Shown: piece after piece, positions 52,613 through 61,461 of the stretch
Layout: each line of letters starts with the position of its first letter
How positions within the stretch are numbered: the stretch's first letter is position 1
Origin: Streptomyces sp. NBC_01241
GTDB taxonomy: Bacteria > Actinomycetota > Actinomycetes > Streptomycetales > Streptomycetaceae
Direction: 5' to 3'
Assembly: GCF_041435435.1 (NCBI RefSeq)
Contig: NZ_CP108494.1
Span: 2,762,501-2,826,500, forward strand
DNA: 64,000 nucleotides
Position numbers and translations under genes: made by a program
The notes under the pieces: model-generated
Database searches by the model: none
Seen by the model: only the letters and a program-made list of their open reading frames with translations
Told to the model about the DNA's origin: nothing

Positions 52613-54946
52613 TCACGGGTGCTCTTCGCGGGGTCCGAAGATCTCCATCAGCCGGTGCAGGCGGGGGGCCGCGGCCAGCTCCTCCAGGGTGACGGGATGC
52701 CCCTCCGCGTCGGCGACGGGCAGGCGCCAGTTGGGGTACTGGTCCCAGGTGCCGGGGAGGTTCTGCGGGCGGCGGTCGCCGAGCGTGTCGGGCAGCCAGA
52801 CGCCGACCATGCGGGCGGGGGTGCGCAGCAGGAAGCCGTGCACGGCGCGGACGGCGCCCTCCTCGTCGTCCTCGCCCTCCGGGAGCAGGCCGAGCCTGGA
52901 GAGGTACCCCAGCCACTCGGTGGTGTCGGCCGCGTCCGCGGTCAGCTCCTCCGCCAGGCTCCGGGTGAGCAGGCCGAGGCGGTGGCGGAGCGTCACGTGG
53001 TCGCCGGTCAGCCGGGCGGCGGTGGACGGCAGATCGTGCGTGGTGACGGTGGCCAGGCAGCCCTCGCGCCACCCCTCGGGGGGCAGTGGGCGGCCGGTGC
53101 CCGCCCAGTCCCGTTCGAACCAGAGCACGGAGGTGCCGAGCACGCCGCGCCGGGCGAGCGCCTCGCGGACCCCCGGCTCGACGGTGCCGAGATCCTCCCC
53201 CATGACGACCGCGCCCGCCCGGTGCGCCTCCAGGACGAGGACGGCGAGCATCGCCTCGGCGTCGTGGCTGACGTAGGTTCCCTCGGTGGGCGGGCGCCCC
53301 TCGGGCACCCACCAGAGCCGGAACAGGCCCATGACGTGGTCGATGCGCAGCGCGCCCGCGTGGGCGAGGAGCCCGCGCAGCAGCCCGCGGTACGGGGCGT
53401 AGCCGGACGCGGCGAGGGCATCGGGGCGCCAGGGCGGCAGGCCCCAGTCCTGGCCTCGGGCGTTGAAGGCGTCCGGGGGTGCGCCGACGGACATGCCGTG
53501 GGCGAAGGCGTCCTGCTGGGCCCAGGTGTCGGCGCCGCCGGGGTGCACGCCGACGGCGAGGTCGTGGACGATGCCGACGGCCATCCCTGCGTCCAGGGCG
53601 GCGCGCTGGGCGGCGGCGAGCTGGTTGTCGGTCAGCCAGGCGAGCCGGCAGTGGAAGTCGACCCGGTCCAGCAGGGCGCGGCGGGCGCGGGCGGTCTCTG
53701 TGGAGCGGGGGTCGCGGAGCGCGGCCGGCCAGCTGTGCCAGTCGGAGCCGTGCACCTCGGCGAGGGCGCACCACAGGGCGTGGTCCTCCAGGGCCTGCCC
53801 CTGCTCGGCCAGGAAGTCGCAGTAGGCGGCGCGGCGGCCGGGGGTGAGGGGGACGCCCCGGACGAGTTCGAGGGCCTGGCGCTTGAGTTCCCAGACGGCG
53901 TCCCGGTCGATCAGGGCGCCCTTGTTCAGGACGGTGTCGCTGAGCGCCGCCGCGTCCTGGCGCAGATCGTCGAGGGTGGCCCGGTCCGGCACGTGCCCGT
54001 ACTCGGGGACGGACTCGATGTGCAGATGGACGGGGTCGGGGAAGCGCCGTGACGACGGGCGGTACGGGGACGGGTCGGTGGGGTCGCCGAGCACGGCGGC
54101 GTGCAACGGATTGACCTGGACGAATCCGGCGCCGAGGGTCCGCCCGGACCAGGCGGCGAGGTCGGCGAGGTCCCCGAGGTCACCCATACCCCAGGAGCGG
54201 GCGGAGAGCAGGGAGTAGAGCTGGACGAGGAAACCGTGGCTGCGGGCGGTCGGCCGGGGCACGTGGGGTGGGGCGACGACGAGTGTGCAGCTCGCGCTCC
54301 GGCCGCCCGGAGCTCGTGCGGTCAGCCGGTGTACCCCGAGCGGCGGTTCGGCCCACCATGCGTGGGCCGGGGCCGCGGCCGTCGCGGTGTCACCTCCGGC
54401 GTCGGCCACCGCGCCCGCCACCGCGCCCGCCACCGCTCCCGCACCCGCATCCGTTCCCGCTCCCGCACCCGCATTCGTTCCCGCGCCTGCACCCGCGTCC
54501 GTTCCCGCGCCGGCCACCGCGCCCGCTCCTGCTTCCGCGCCCGCATCCGTTCCCGTGTCGGCCACCGCGCCCGTTCCCGCGTCGGCCGTCGCCCGCCCCG
54601 AAACGGCCGGATCAGGTCGGTCGGCCGGAACACACACCCTCGGGAGGGGGCGCGCCCCGGGGTCTTCGAGCCCGATGTCCAGCGTGGTGCCGGGCGGCAG
54701 TGCGGCCAGGGCCGGGGGCAGCGGCTCCCCGGTCCACACCACCAGCGTCGGCGGGAGCAGCCGGGAGCGGGCCGAGGACTCGGCGGCGGCGAGCGATTCC
54801 CGTACCGCTTCGGGCGTGGCGGCGTCCACACCGAGCGCGGCGAGCACCGCGACGACCGTGTCGTCGGCGACGGACACCGTGACGTCGGCGGACGGGGAGT
54901 AGGAGGTGGCGACGCCGTGCAGTGCGGCGAGCCGGGACAAGCCCAT
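52613..54946 (-). CDS. malQ: 4-alpha-glucanotransferase (amylomaltase, GH77)
   Basis: A 777-residue enzyme transferring alpha-1,4-glucan segments, used in maltodextrin and glycogen metabolism. The GH77 catalytic residues are visible: Asp536 (LRIDHVMG), Glu584 (MGEDLG) and Asp638 (TTHDLPST). An unusual Ala/Gly/Thr/Val-rich linker at about residues 119-185, built from 8-residue GTDAGAGA-like units, separates an N-terminal domain from the barrel. The ATG has AGGAG 5 nt upstream, and the SD lies inside the preceding small ORF, whose stop abuts the start (TGAATG). Confidence 0.93.
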   Translation of the reverse strand: MGLSRLAALHGVATSYSPSADVTVSVADDTVVAVLAALGVDAATPEAVRESLAAAESSARSRLLPPTLVVWTGEPLPPALAALPPGTTLDIGLEDPGARPLPRVCVPADRPDPAVSGRATADAGTGAVADTGTDAGAEAGAGAVAGAGTDAGAGAGTNAGAGAGTDAGAGAVAGAVAGAVADAGGDTATAAAPAHAWWAEPPLGVHRLTARAPGGRSASCTLVVAPPHVPRPTARSHGFLVQLYSLLSARSWGMGDLGDLADLAAWSGRTLGAGFVQVNPLHAAVLGDPTDPSPYRPSSRRFPDPVHLHIESVPEYGHVPDRATLDDLRQDAAALSDTVLNKGALIDRDAVWELKRQALELVRGVPLTPGRRAAYCDFLAEQGQALEDHALWCALAEVHGSDWHSWPAALRDPRSTETARARRALLDRVDFHCRLAWLTDNQLAAAQRAALDAGMAVGIVHDLAVGVHPGGADTWAQQDAFAHGMSVGAPPDAFNARGQDWGLPPWRPDALAASGYAPYRGLLRGLLAHAGALRIDHVMGLFRLWWVPEGRPPTEGTYVSHDAEAMLAVLVLEAHRAGAVVMGEDLGTVEPGVREALARRGVLGTSVLWFERDWAGTGRPLPPEGWREGCLATVTTHDLPSTAARLTGDHVTLRHRLGLLTRSLAEELTADAADTTEWLGYLSRLGLLPEGEDDEEGAVRAVHGFLLRTPARMVGVWLPDTLGDRRPQNLPGTWDQYPNWRLPVADAEGHPVTLEELAAAPRLHRLMEIFGPREEHP
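54409..54600. repeat. 24-bp minisatellite-like repeat inside malQ
   Basis: A degenerate repeat of 24-bp units encoding GT(D/N)AGAGA and related AVAGA blocks, spanning the malQ linker. Copy number may vary between strains. Confidence 0.65.
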
Positions 54947-55219
54947 TCAGACTCCTGGGGACTCCATGCCCCATGCGGTGCCGGACGTGGCCGGCTCACT
55001 GGTCAGCGGGGCGTTGACGGCGAGCGGGGGTTCGCTGGTGAGCGGTGTGGCGTCGGCGAGCGGCGGCTCGCTGGTGAGCGGTATGGCATCGGCGAGCGGC
55101 GGCTCGCTCGTCAGCGGACCGGAGCCGGGCGCGGGGGCCGGAAGCACGCCGGGCACCGGGGCGGGACCGGGTTCCTGTTTGGAGAGGGCGGAGAGCAGGA
55201 GTTGCGCGGCAGCGGGCAT
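54947..55219 (-). CDS. Small Pro-rich ORF coupled to malQ, with 12-residue repeats
   Basis: A predicted 90-residue protein starting MPAAAQLLLSALSKQEPGP, with a perfect SD (AGGAGG, 5 nt from the ATG) and a stop directly abutting the malQ ATG. Its second half repeats PLTSEPPLADAx about 3.5 times. There is no domain or clear signal peptide. The SD and coupling argue for real translation. It may act as a leader ORF setting malQ translation, or be a small protein in its own right. No family is recognised. Confidence 0.6.
   Translation of the reverse strand: MPAAAQLLLSALSKQEPGPAPVPGVLPAPAPGSGPLTSEPPLADAIPLTSEPPLADATPLTSEPPLAVNAPLTSEPATSGTAWGMESPGV
54993..55117. repeat. 36-bp tandem repeat in the malQ leader ORF
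   Basis: Units 54993-55028, 55029-55064, 55065-55100 and a partial at 55101-55117. The unit is GGCTCGCTGGTGAGCGGTGT and 16 further bases. Units 2 and 3 differ at only a few positions. Confidence 0.75.
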
Positions 55220-55531
55220 GGTGGCCTCCTGGCCATGGCGGAACAGGACACAGCAGACCTACCCAGCGGGCACGACCGCAGACGTAGGCGTTACCACAAC
55301 GAGTTCAACGTGCCCTGGGTCACATTCCGTTCCCCAAAGGGCGGTTCCCCGTAAGTCGTCCGCCGTTTTCGGCCATTCGGCGTCATCTTTGGCGTCCGGC
55401 GTCGATTGCCGACCCTTCCTCACCTCAGCCGCCACATCGGGCATTTGCGGCACAACAACCACTCGCATTGACACCCTGCGCGCGCGGGTGGTGGGCTCGG
55501 AGTCCACCGGCGCAAGCGAGGGAGACCAGCG
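55220..55531. other. Divergent intergenic region between the malQ operon and the GH84 gene
   Basis: 312 bp without a gene. TTGACA occurs at about 55467-55472 but lacks a good -10 at the right distance. No DasR-like or other recognised operator was found by eye. Confidence 0.35.
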
Positions 55532-58500
55532 ATGCGGCTCAGGCGCAGAAAGCAGGCGACGGCCGTCGCGGTCGCCGTTCTCGGCGGGCTTCTCTCCACG
55601 GGCGCCCCGGCCGCCGTCGCGGCCCCTTCGGCGCCCGGTTCCACCGCCGTCACCACCCCCGACCGCACGGACGACGGCGCGGTGCCGGCCGTGTGGCCAC
55701 GGCCCCAGTCCATCAAGGCGTCCGGGCCGTCCGTACCGCTCGTCGACTCCGGCTCCGCCGCCGCCGAGGTCACCCTCGTGGCCGACGCGCACGCGGATCC
55801 GTACGCCGTCGACGCGCTCCGGCAGATCCTGCGGGACGCGGGCGTACGGACCGTCCACGAGGCGTTGCCGGGCCGGGGCCCCGTCGTCCGGCTCGGCGGC
55901 GACGGCGCCCGGGACGCCCTGCGTACGCTGCACGCCCCCGACCGCGGCGACCTGCCCTCCGGCGGCTACCGGATCGCGGTCGGCCGGGTCGCCGGCCGGG
56001 ACACCGTCGCCGTGGACGGCCTCGGCGAGGACGGCCTCTTCCACGGCGTGCAGACGCTGCGTCAGCTGATCCGGAACGGCAGCGTCGCCGGGGTCACCGT
56101 CAGGGACTGGCCGGGAACCGCCGTACGCGGGATGACCGAGGGCTTCTACGGGCAGCCGTGGACCCGGGCGGAGCGGCTGGCGCAGATCGGCTTCATGGGG
56201 CGTACGAAGCAGAACAGGTATCTGTACGCGGCGGGCGACGACCCGTACCGGCAGGCCCGTTGGCGCGACCCGTACCCCGCCGACCGGCGCGCCGACTTCC
56301 GGGCGCTGGCCGAGCGGGCCCGTGCCGAGCATGTGACCCTCGGCTGGGCCGTCGCCCCCGGCCAGGCCATGTGCATGTCGTCGGAGAACGACGTGAAGGC
56401 ACTGACGAAGAAGCTCGACGCCATGTGGGCGCTGGGCGTGCGGGTTTTCCAGCTCCAGTTCCAGGACGTCAGCTACAGCGAGTGGCACTGCGACGACGAC
56501 GTCGACACCTTCGGCAGAGGGCCAGTGGCGGCGGCCAGGGCCCAGGCGCGGGTGGCGAGCACGGTGGCCCGGCATCTCGCGGAGCGTCATCCGGGGGCGG
56601 AGCCGCTGTCGGTGATGCCGACGGAGTTCTACCAGGACGGGGCGACGGACTACCGCACGGCGCTCGCCGCGGAGCTGGACGACCGGGTCCAGATCGCCTG
56701 GACCGGGGTCGGGGTCGTACCGCGGACCATCACCGGCGGGGAACTGGCCGGTGCGCGTGCCGCGTTCCGGCACCCGCTGGTCACGATGGACAACTACCCG
56801 GTCAACGACTACGCGCAGGACCGTATCTTCCTCGGCCCGTACACCGGCCGGGACCCGGCGGTGGCGGTCGGTTCCGCGGCGCTGCTCGCCAATGCGATGG
56901 AGCAGCCGTCCGCGTCGCGCATACCGCTGTTCACCACTGCCGACTTCGCGTGGAACCCGAAGGGTTACCGGCCGCAGGAGTCCTGGCAGGCGGCGATCGA
57001 CGATCTGGCGGGCGGCGACGCCCGCACCGGGGACGCGCTGCGCGCGCTGGCCGGGAACAGCTCGACGTCCGTGCTGGGCGGCGACGAGTCGGCATATCTG
57101 CGGCCGCTGCTGGACGCGTTCTGGAAGTCCCGTACGACGACCGACGCCACGGCGCAGGCCGACGCGGCGAGCAGGCTGCGCGCGGCGTTCACCGTGATGC
57201 GGGAGACCCCGCAGCGGCTGAAGGGCCTGGCCGACGGGCACCTGGACAACGAAGTACGGCCGTGGACCGAGCAGTTGTCCCGGTACGGCCGGGCGGGCGA
57301 GCTGGCCGTGGATCTGCTGCGGGCCCAGTCGCGCGGCGACGGCGCCGCCGCGTGGCAGGCTTCGCTGGCGCTGGAGCCGGTCCGCGAGGCCACGAAGGCG
57401 AGCGGCGCCACGGTCGGCAAGGGCGTCCTCGGCCCGTTCCTGGACCGGGTGCGCAGGGAGGCGGACGCCTGGACGGGCGCGGACCACGACGCCGGTACGG
57501 TGACGAAGGCTCCGGGCAGCTACACGGTCCGGCTGGGCCGGCCCCGTCCGGTGGAGACCGTGACGGCGATGACCGTGCCCGGCGGCGGCCCGGTGGCCGG
57601 TGCGACGCTGGAGGCCCATGTGCCCGGCGAGGGCTGGCACGGCCTCGGCCCGGTGTCGGCGACCGGCTGGACCCAGGCCCCGGCCAGGGGGCTGCGGGCC
57701 GACGCGATCCGGATCAGCTGGCCCACGGGCGGTCCGGCCACGCCCCCGGTGCTCACGGGCACGCTGCCGCCCATCGTTGCGCAGGGCCGGGCGGAGAACC
57801 GGCTGGGCGGCGGCACGGGAACCGGCGCCTCCGCCTCCGGGAGCGCATCGGAGGCGGCTTTGCGGGTGCGGGCGCTCGTGCCGTGGTTCGGCGACGAGCC
57901 CGCCGCCCGGCTCGATCTGGCACGCGGCGGGACGGACGCCGAGATCGGCGGTGGGCCGCAGCGGGTCGAGGCGCGGCTGACCGCCCGGCGCACCGCCGAG
58001 GTGCGGGGCAAGCTCAGCGCACGGGCTCCCCGGGGCATCGAGGTGAGCGTCCCGAAGCAGACGAGGGTGCCGCGCGGTTCGCGTATCGACGTCCCCGTCG
58101 AGATCACGGTCCCGGCGGGCACCCCGGCCGGTGAGTACGAGGTGCCGATCGGCTTCGGCGACGAGAGCAGCACACTCACGGTCCGGGCCTACCCGCGCAC
58201 CGCGGGCCCCGATCTGGTGCCTGCCGCCACCGCCTCCTCGTCCGGCGACGAGACCCCGGACTTCCCGGCGACGGCGGCCTCCGACGGCGACCCGGAGACC
58301 CGCTGGTCCTCGCCGGCCGAGGACGGCGCCTGGTGGCAGGCGGAACTGCCGCAGCCGGCCCGGATCGGCCAGGTGGTGCTGCACTGGCAGGACGCGTACG
58401 CCTCCCGCTACCGCATCCAGGTCTCCGCCGACGGCCGTAACTGGCGCACGGCGGCGACCGTGCGGGACGGCAGGGGCGGGCGCGAATCGGTCCGGATGGA

Positions 58501-58600
58501 CGCGAAGGACACCCGCTTCCTCAGGGTTCAGGGCGATGCCCGGGCCACCGAGTTCGGCTACTCCCTCTGGTCGGTGCAGGCGTACGCCGTCGCGGAGTAG
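55532..58600 (+). CDS. Secreted beta-N-acetylhexosaminidase-like protein (GH84) with F5/8-type C domain
   Basis: A 1022-residue secreted protein: Arg-rich signal peptide (1-30, AAVAAP cleavage region), GH20b-like N-terminal domain (about 50-195), GH84-like catalytic barrel (about 196-480; RGMTEGFYGQPWT), helical linker, beta domains, and a C-terminal F5/8 type C carbohydrate-binding domain (about 880-1022). It probably removes N-acetylglucosamine from polymers or glycans. In characterised GH84 enzymes two adjacent Asp residues are catalytic; here the site reads FQDVSYSEW, with Gln311-Asp312. GGGAG lies 8 nt upstream of the ATG. Confidence 0.85.
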   Translation: MRLRRRKQATAVAVAVLGGLLSTGAPAAVAAPSAPGSTAVTTPDRTDDGAVPAVWPRPQSIKASGPSVPLVDSGSAAAEVTLVADAHADPYAVDALRQILRDAGVRTVHEALPGRGPVVRLGGDGARDALRTLHAPDRGDLPSGGYRIAVGRVAGRDTVAVDGLGEDGLFHGVQTLRQLIRNGSVAGVTVRDWPGTAVRGMTEGFYGQPWTRAERLAQIGFMGRTKQNRYLYAAGDDPYRQARWRDPYPADRRADFRALAERARAEHVTLGWAVAPGQAMCMSSENDVKALTKKLDAMWALGVRVFQLQFQDVSYSEWHCDDDVDTFGRGPVAAARAQARVASTVARHLAERHPGAEPLSVMPTEFYQDGATDYRTALAAELDDRVQIAWTGVGVVPRTITGGELAGARAAFRHPLVTMDNYPVNDYAQDRIFLGPYTGRDPAVAVGSAALLANAMEQPSASRIPLFTTADFAWNPKGYRPQESWQAAIDDLAGGDARTGDALRALAGNSSTSVLGGDESAYLRPLLDAFWKSRTTTDATAQADAASRLRAAFTVMRETPQRLKGLADGHLDNEVRPWTEQLSRYGRAGELAVDLLRAQSRGDGAAAWQASLALEPVREATKASGATVGKGVLGPFLDRVRREADAWTGADHDAGTVTKAPGSYTVRLGRPRPVETVTAMTVPGGGPVAGATLEAHVPGEGWHGLGPVSATGWTQAPARGLRADAIRISWPTGGPATPPVLTGTLPPIVAQGRAENRLGGGTGTGASASGSASEAALRVRALVPWFGDEPAARLDLARGGTDAEIGGGPQRVEARLTARRTAEVRGKLSARAPRGIEVSVPKQTRVPRGSRIDVPVEITVPAGTPAGEYEVPIGFGDESSTLTVRAYPRTAGPDLVPAATASSSGDETPDFPATAASDGDPETRWSSPAEDGAWWQAELPQPARIGQVVLHWQDAYASRYRIQVSADGRNWRTAATVRDGRGGRESVRMDAKDTRFLRVQGDARATEFGYSLWSVQAYAVAE

Positions 58601-58682
58601 CCGCACACGGGCACAAACCCCCCGAAACACCGCTCGATCACCGCTCCACAGCACTCTGGGGGCCGCCACCCATCGCCGAGTA

Positions 58683-58710
58683 TTCACTCAGTACATATAT
58701 CGAGTATATA
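58683..58710 (+). promoter_or_regulatory. Promoter of the PadR-ABC operon, probably leaderless
   Basis: -35 TTCACT (58683-58688), 16-bp spacer, -10 TATATA (58705-58710), in an AT-rich island. The start codon ATG (58720) lies 10 nt past the -10 and has no SD, so transcription probably begins at or next to the AUG. Confidence 0.6.
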
Positions 58711-58719
58711 GTCGTGTTC

Positions 58720-59277
58720 ATGAGCACCCGCCATGTCCTTCTGGGACTGCTCGCCGGAGGTCCCAGCCACGGCTACGACCTCAAGCGGCGGTACGACGAA
58801 CGCTTCCCGCAGGCTCGCCCGCTGGCCTACGGGCAGGTCTATATGACCCTGCAGCGCCTGGTGCGTGACGGTCTGGCCGCCATCGAGGGCACCGATTCCG
58901 ACGGCGGACCCGAGCGCACCCTCTACCGCTCCACGGATGAGGGATCGCGCGAACTCGTCACGTGGACCGCGGAGATCACCCCGCCGGCCCTTTTCGTGAC
59001 GAACGAGATATTCGCCAAGGTCGTGGTCTCGATCCTCGTAGCTGCGGCCGCCGACAGCGACCGTACCTCCGACGCGGCCGCGTATCTCCAAGCCCAGCGC
59101 ACTGCCCATATGGCACGCATGCGCGAACTGACCGCACTGAAGACCGTGCCGGGCACCGATCTCAGCACGGTGCTCTCCGCCGACTACGCCATCGCCCATC
59201 TGGACGCCGACGTGCGGTGGATGACCACCACGGCGAGCCGACTCACCACCCTGACCGCGGAGGTCGACACAGCATGA
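58720..59277 (+). CDS. PadR-family transcriptional regulator
   Basis: A 185-residue regulator with an N-terminal PadR winged helix (LLGLLAGGPSHGYDLKRRYDE, YGQVYMTLQRLVRDGL) and a C-terminal helical dimerisation region typical of PadR subfamily 2. It heads an operon with an ABC ATPase and an FtsX permease, overlapping the ATPase start by ATGA. By analogy with other PadR-ABC operons it represses its own operon until a drug or peptide is sensed. The ATG at 58720 is preferred; a GTG two codons earlier is possible. Confidence 0.9.
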   Translation: MSTRHVLLGLLAGGPSHGYDLKRRYDERFPQARPLAYGQVYMTLQRLVRDGLAAIEGTDSDGGPERTLYRSTDEGSRELVTWTAEITPPALFVTNEIFAKVVVSILVAAAADSDRTSDAAAYLQAQRTAHMARMRELTALKTVPGTDLSTVLSADYAIAHLDADVRWMTTTASRLTTLTAEVDTA

Positions 59278-60074
59278 GTACGCAAGCCGAGCAGCCCGCC
59301 CGGGCGACAGCGCCCCTACTCAGGGCCGTAGGCCTCAAGAAGTCGTACGGGAGGACCGAGGCGCTGCGCGGCGCGTCCGTCGATCTCCACGCAGGCGAGA
59401 TCCTCGCCGTCACCGGCGCCAGCGGCAGCGGAAAGTCCACGCTGCTGCACTGCCTGGCGGGGATCGTCCGTCCCGACGAGGGTTCGGTCGATTACGCGCA
59501 GGAGCGGATCGACCGGTTGCCCGAGGCGCGGCTCAGCGAGCTGCGGCGCTCCGATTTCGGCGTGGTGTTCCAGTTCGGGCAGCTGATCCCAGAGCTCTCC
59601 GCACTCGACAACGTGGCACTGCCGCTGCTGCTCGCGGGGACGGCCCGCGCTGCGGCGCACGCGCGGGCGGACGAGTGGCTGGCGCGCTTCGGAGTGCGGA
59701 ATCAGGCCGCTCTGCGCCCCGGCGAGTTGAGTGGCGGCCAGGGCCAACGGATCGCGTTGGCACGGGCGTTGGTTACCCGACCGAAGGCCGTCTTCGCGGA
59801 TGAGCCGACCGGCGCGCTCGACTCGCTCGCCGGGGAACAGGTGATGACCTCTCTGCTGCACGCCGCCCGTGAGTCCGGCACCGCGGTGCTGTTGATCACC
59901 CATGACGCACAGATCGCCGCGTACGCGGACCGGGAGGTGTGGCTGCATGACGGAGTCGTCCACTCCGGCACGGCCCAGGTCAACGCTCAGGACGCCGTTC
60001 AGGGCGCCGACCGGGTCACCGCCCGGCAGATCGCCCGGGAAGTCCCCCAGGAGGCCGCGCACCATGAAGGCTGA
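59274..60074 (+). CDS. ABC transporter ATP-binding protein
   Basis: A 266-residue ATPase with Walker A GASGSGKST (48-56), signature LSGGQ (152-156, followed by GQR), Walker B VFADE (173-177) and switch His210. It belongs to the MacB/LolD-like group energising FtsX permeases. The ATG overlaps the PadR stop, and its 3' end overlaps the permease start by 11 bp, so all three proteins are produced together. Likely role: export of, or defence against, a membrane-active compound. Confidence 0.9.
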   Translation: MSTQAEQPARATAPLLRAVGLKKSYGRTEALRGASVDLHAGEILAVTGASGSGKSTLLHCLAGIVRPDEGSVDYAQERIDRLPEARLSELRRSDFGVVFQFGQLIPELSALDNVALPLLLAGTARAAAHARADEWLARFGVRNQAALRPGELSGGQGQRIALARALVTRPKAVFADEPTGALDSLAGEQVMTSLLHAARESGTAVLLITHDAQIAAYADREVWLHDGVVHSGTAQVNAQDAVQGADRVTARQIAREVPQEAAHHEG

Positions 60075-61407
60075 CGTCCACATCGCCTGGATACTGACCC
60101 GTGGCTCGGACCGCCGCGAGTGGTGGCGGATCTCGCTCACCGCGTTGGGCGCCCTGCTCGCCACGGGCTTCGCACTCGCGGCGGTCACGGTCGCTGCTGT
60201 CTCGGGTCAGGTATCGATCCCGTACGGGCACGGCCTGCTGAACCAGCCGGGCGAGCGCGCCGGTGTGGTCCTCACGCTGCTGCTCCTGCTCGTCCCCGTG
60301 CTCGGCTTCCTCGGTCAGTGCGCCCGCATCGGCGCCGTGCACCGCGACCGGCGGATGGCCGGGCTGCGGCTCGCGGGGGCGTCGCCCGCGCAGGTGCGGC
60401 GCATTTCGGCGCTGGAGTCCGCGTTCGCGTGCCTGGCGGGATCGGCCGGCGCGCTGGCCGTCTTCACCGCGGTCCTCGCCGGCGCCGGTCACATGCCGCC
60501 GCCGGCGGCATGGGCGGCCTTCATGCTGGTTGTCCTCGCCGTGCCGGTCGTGGCCGCGCTCGTGAGCGCACTCGCCCTGCGGCGGGTGGTCGCCTCGCCG
60601 CTCGGCTGGGTGCGCCGTGTCCGGCCGGACAGCGGACCCCGGACGTTGCTCGCGCTCCTGGTCCCGACGGCGCTGATCGCCGTGGCGCTCTTCGTCCTTG
60701 CCGACCGCAACAACCGTCCCGGCGGGGTGCCCGTCCCGTTCATGGTGTTCGCCGTGGTGCTTCTCACCGGAGCGGGTGCGGTCTGGCTGGCCGGAGCGAC
60801 AGCTTCCTTCATGGGTCGGCGGCTGACCCTCCGCGCGAAGAGCCCCGCAGTGCTGATCGCCGCGGGCCGGCTCAAGGACGACCCGTGGGCCGCCGCGCGC
60901 ACCCACGCCGCTCTGCTGCTGGTGACCGTCGTCGGGGTGGGTTTCGTTGGCGTGCGGCAGGTGCTGCTCGACGAGTTGCACCGGCGGAGCGGCTACACGG
61001 CGGAGGACCTCGACTTCTACACCACGGGGATCGACCTCGCCGGGACCGCAGTCCTGGTGGCTCTCGTCATCAGCCTCTTCGGCCTCGCGGTGGGCACCGC
61101 CGAATCCATCGCCACCCGGCGCCGGGGTCTCGCCGCCCAGACCGCGGCCGGGGTACCGCGCGTGGTGCTGGCAAGGACCCTCCTCCTGGAGACGGCACTC
61201 CCCATGGCCCCTGCGGTCCTGGTCGCGGGCATCGGTGGCATGGCGGTGCACGTCGCGTACGCCACCCTCGTCGCGCCCGGATCCGTCCCTTCGATGCTCC
61301 CGCTGCTCGTACCCGTGCTGGTGTACGCCGCCTGCCTGCTGGCCGCGGCGACGTCGCTGCCGCTGCTGCGGCGCACGGCGCACCCCGCAGAGCTGCGGTT
61401 CGCGTAG
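60064..61407 (+). CDS. ABC transporter permease, FtsX-like
   Basis: A 447-residue membrane protein with about 8-10 helices arranged as two short FtsX-like halves without the large extracellular domain of the permease at 554-3034. Cytoplasmic coupling motifs include RRMAGLRLAGASPAQVRRI and RRRGLAAQTAAGVPR. The ATG at 60064 lies within the ATPase coding end. This compact form is typical of PadR-controlled Streptomyces ABC systems. Substrate unknown. Confidence 0.87.
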   Translation: MKADVHIAWILTRGSDRREWWRISLTALGALLATGFALAAVTVAAVSGQVSIPYGHGLLNQPGERAGVVLTLLLLLVPVLGFLGQCARIGAVHRDRRMAGLRLAGASPAQVRRISALESAFACLAGSAGALAVFTAVLAGAGHMPPPAAWAAFMLVVLAVPVVAALVSALALRRVVASPLGWVRRVRPDSGPRTLLALLVPTALIAVALFVLADRNNRPGGVPVPFMVFAVVLLTGAGAVWLAGATASFMGRRLTLRAKSPAVLIAAGRLKDDPWAAARTHAALLLVTVVGVGFVGVRQVLLDELHRRSGYTAEDLDFYTTGIDLAGTAVLVALVISLFGLAVGTAESIATRRRGLAAQTAAGVPRVVLARTLLLETALPMAPAVLVAGIGGMAVHVAYATLVAPGSVPSMLPLLVPVLVYAACLLAAATSLPLLRRTAHPAELRFA

Positions 61408-61461
61408 CAGGCGGCACTCCGCCGAGCCGCACCTCCCCGAGAGATGCGGAAGCCCGGATCG

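Noticed and set aside
54409..55117. CRISPR-like appearance of the repeats around the malQ start
   Set aside because: Units are contiguous and coding (24-bp and 36-bp) without unique spacers; no cas genes nearby.
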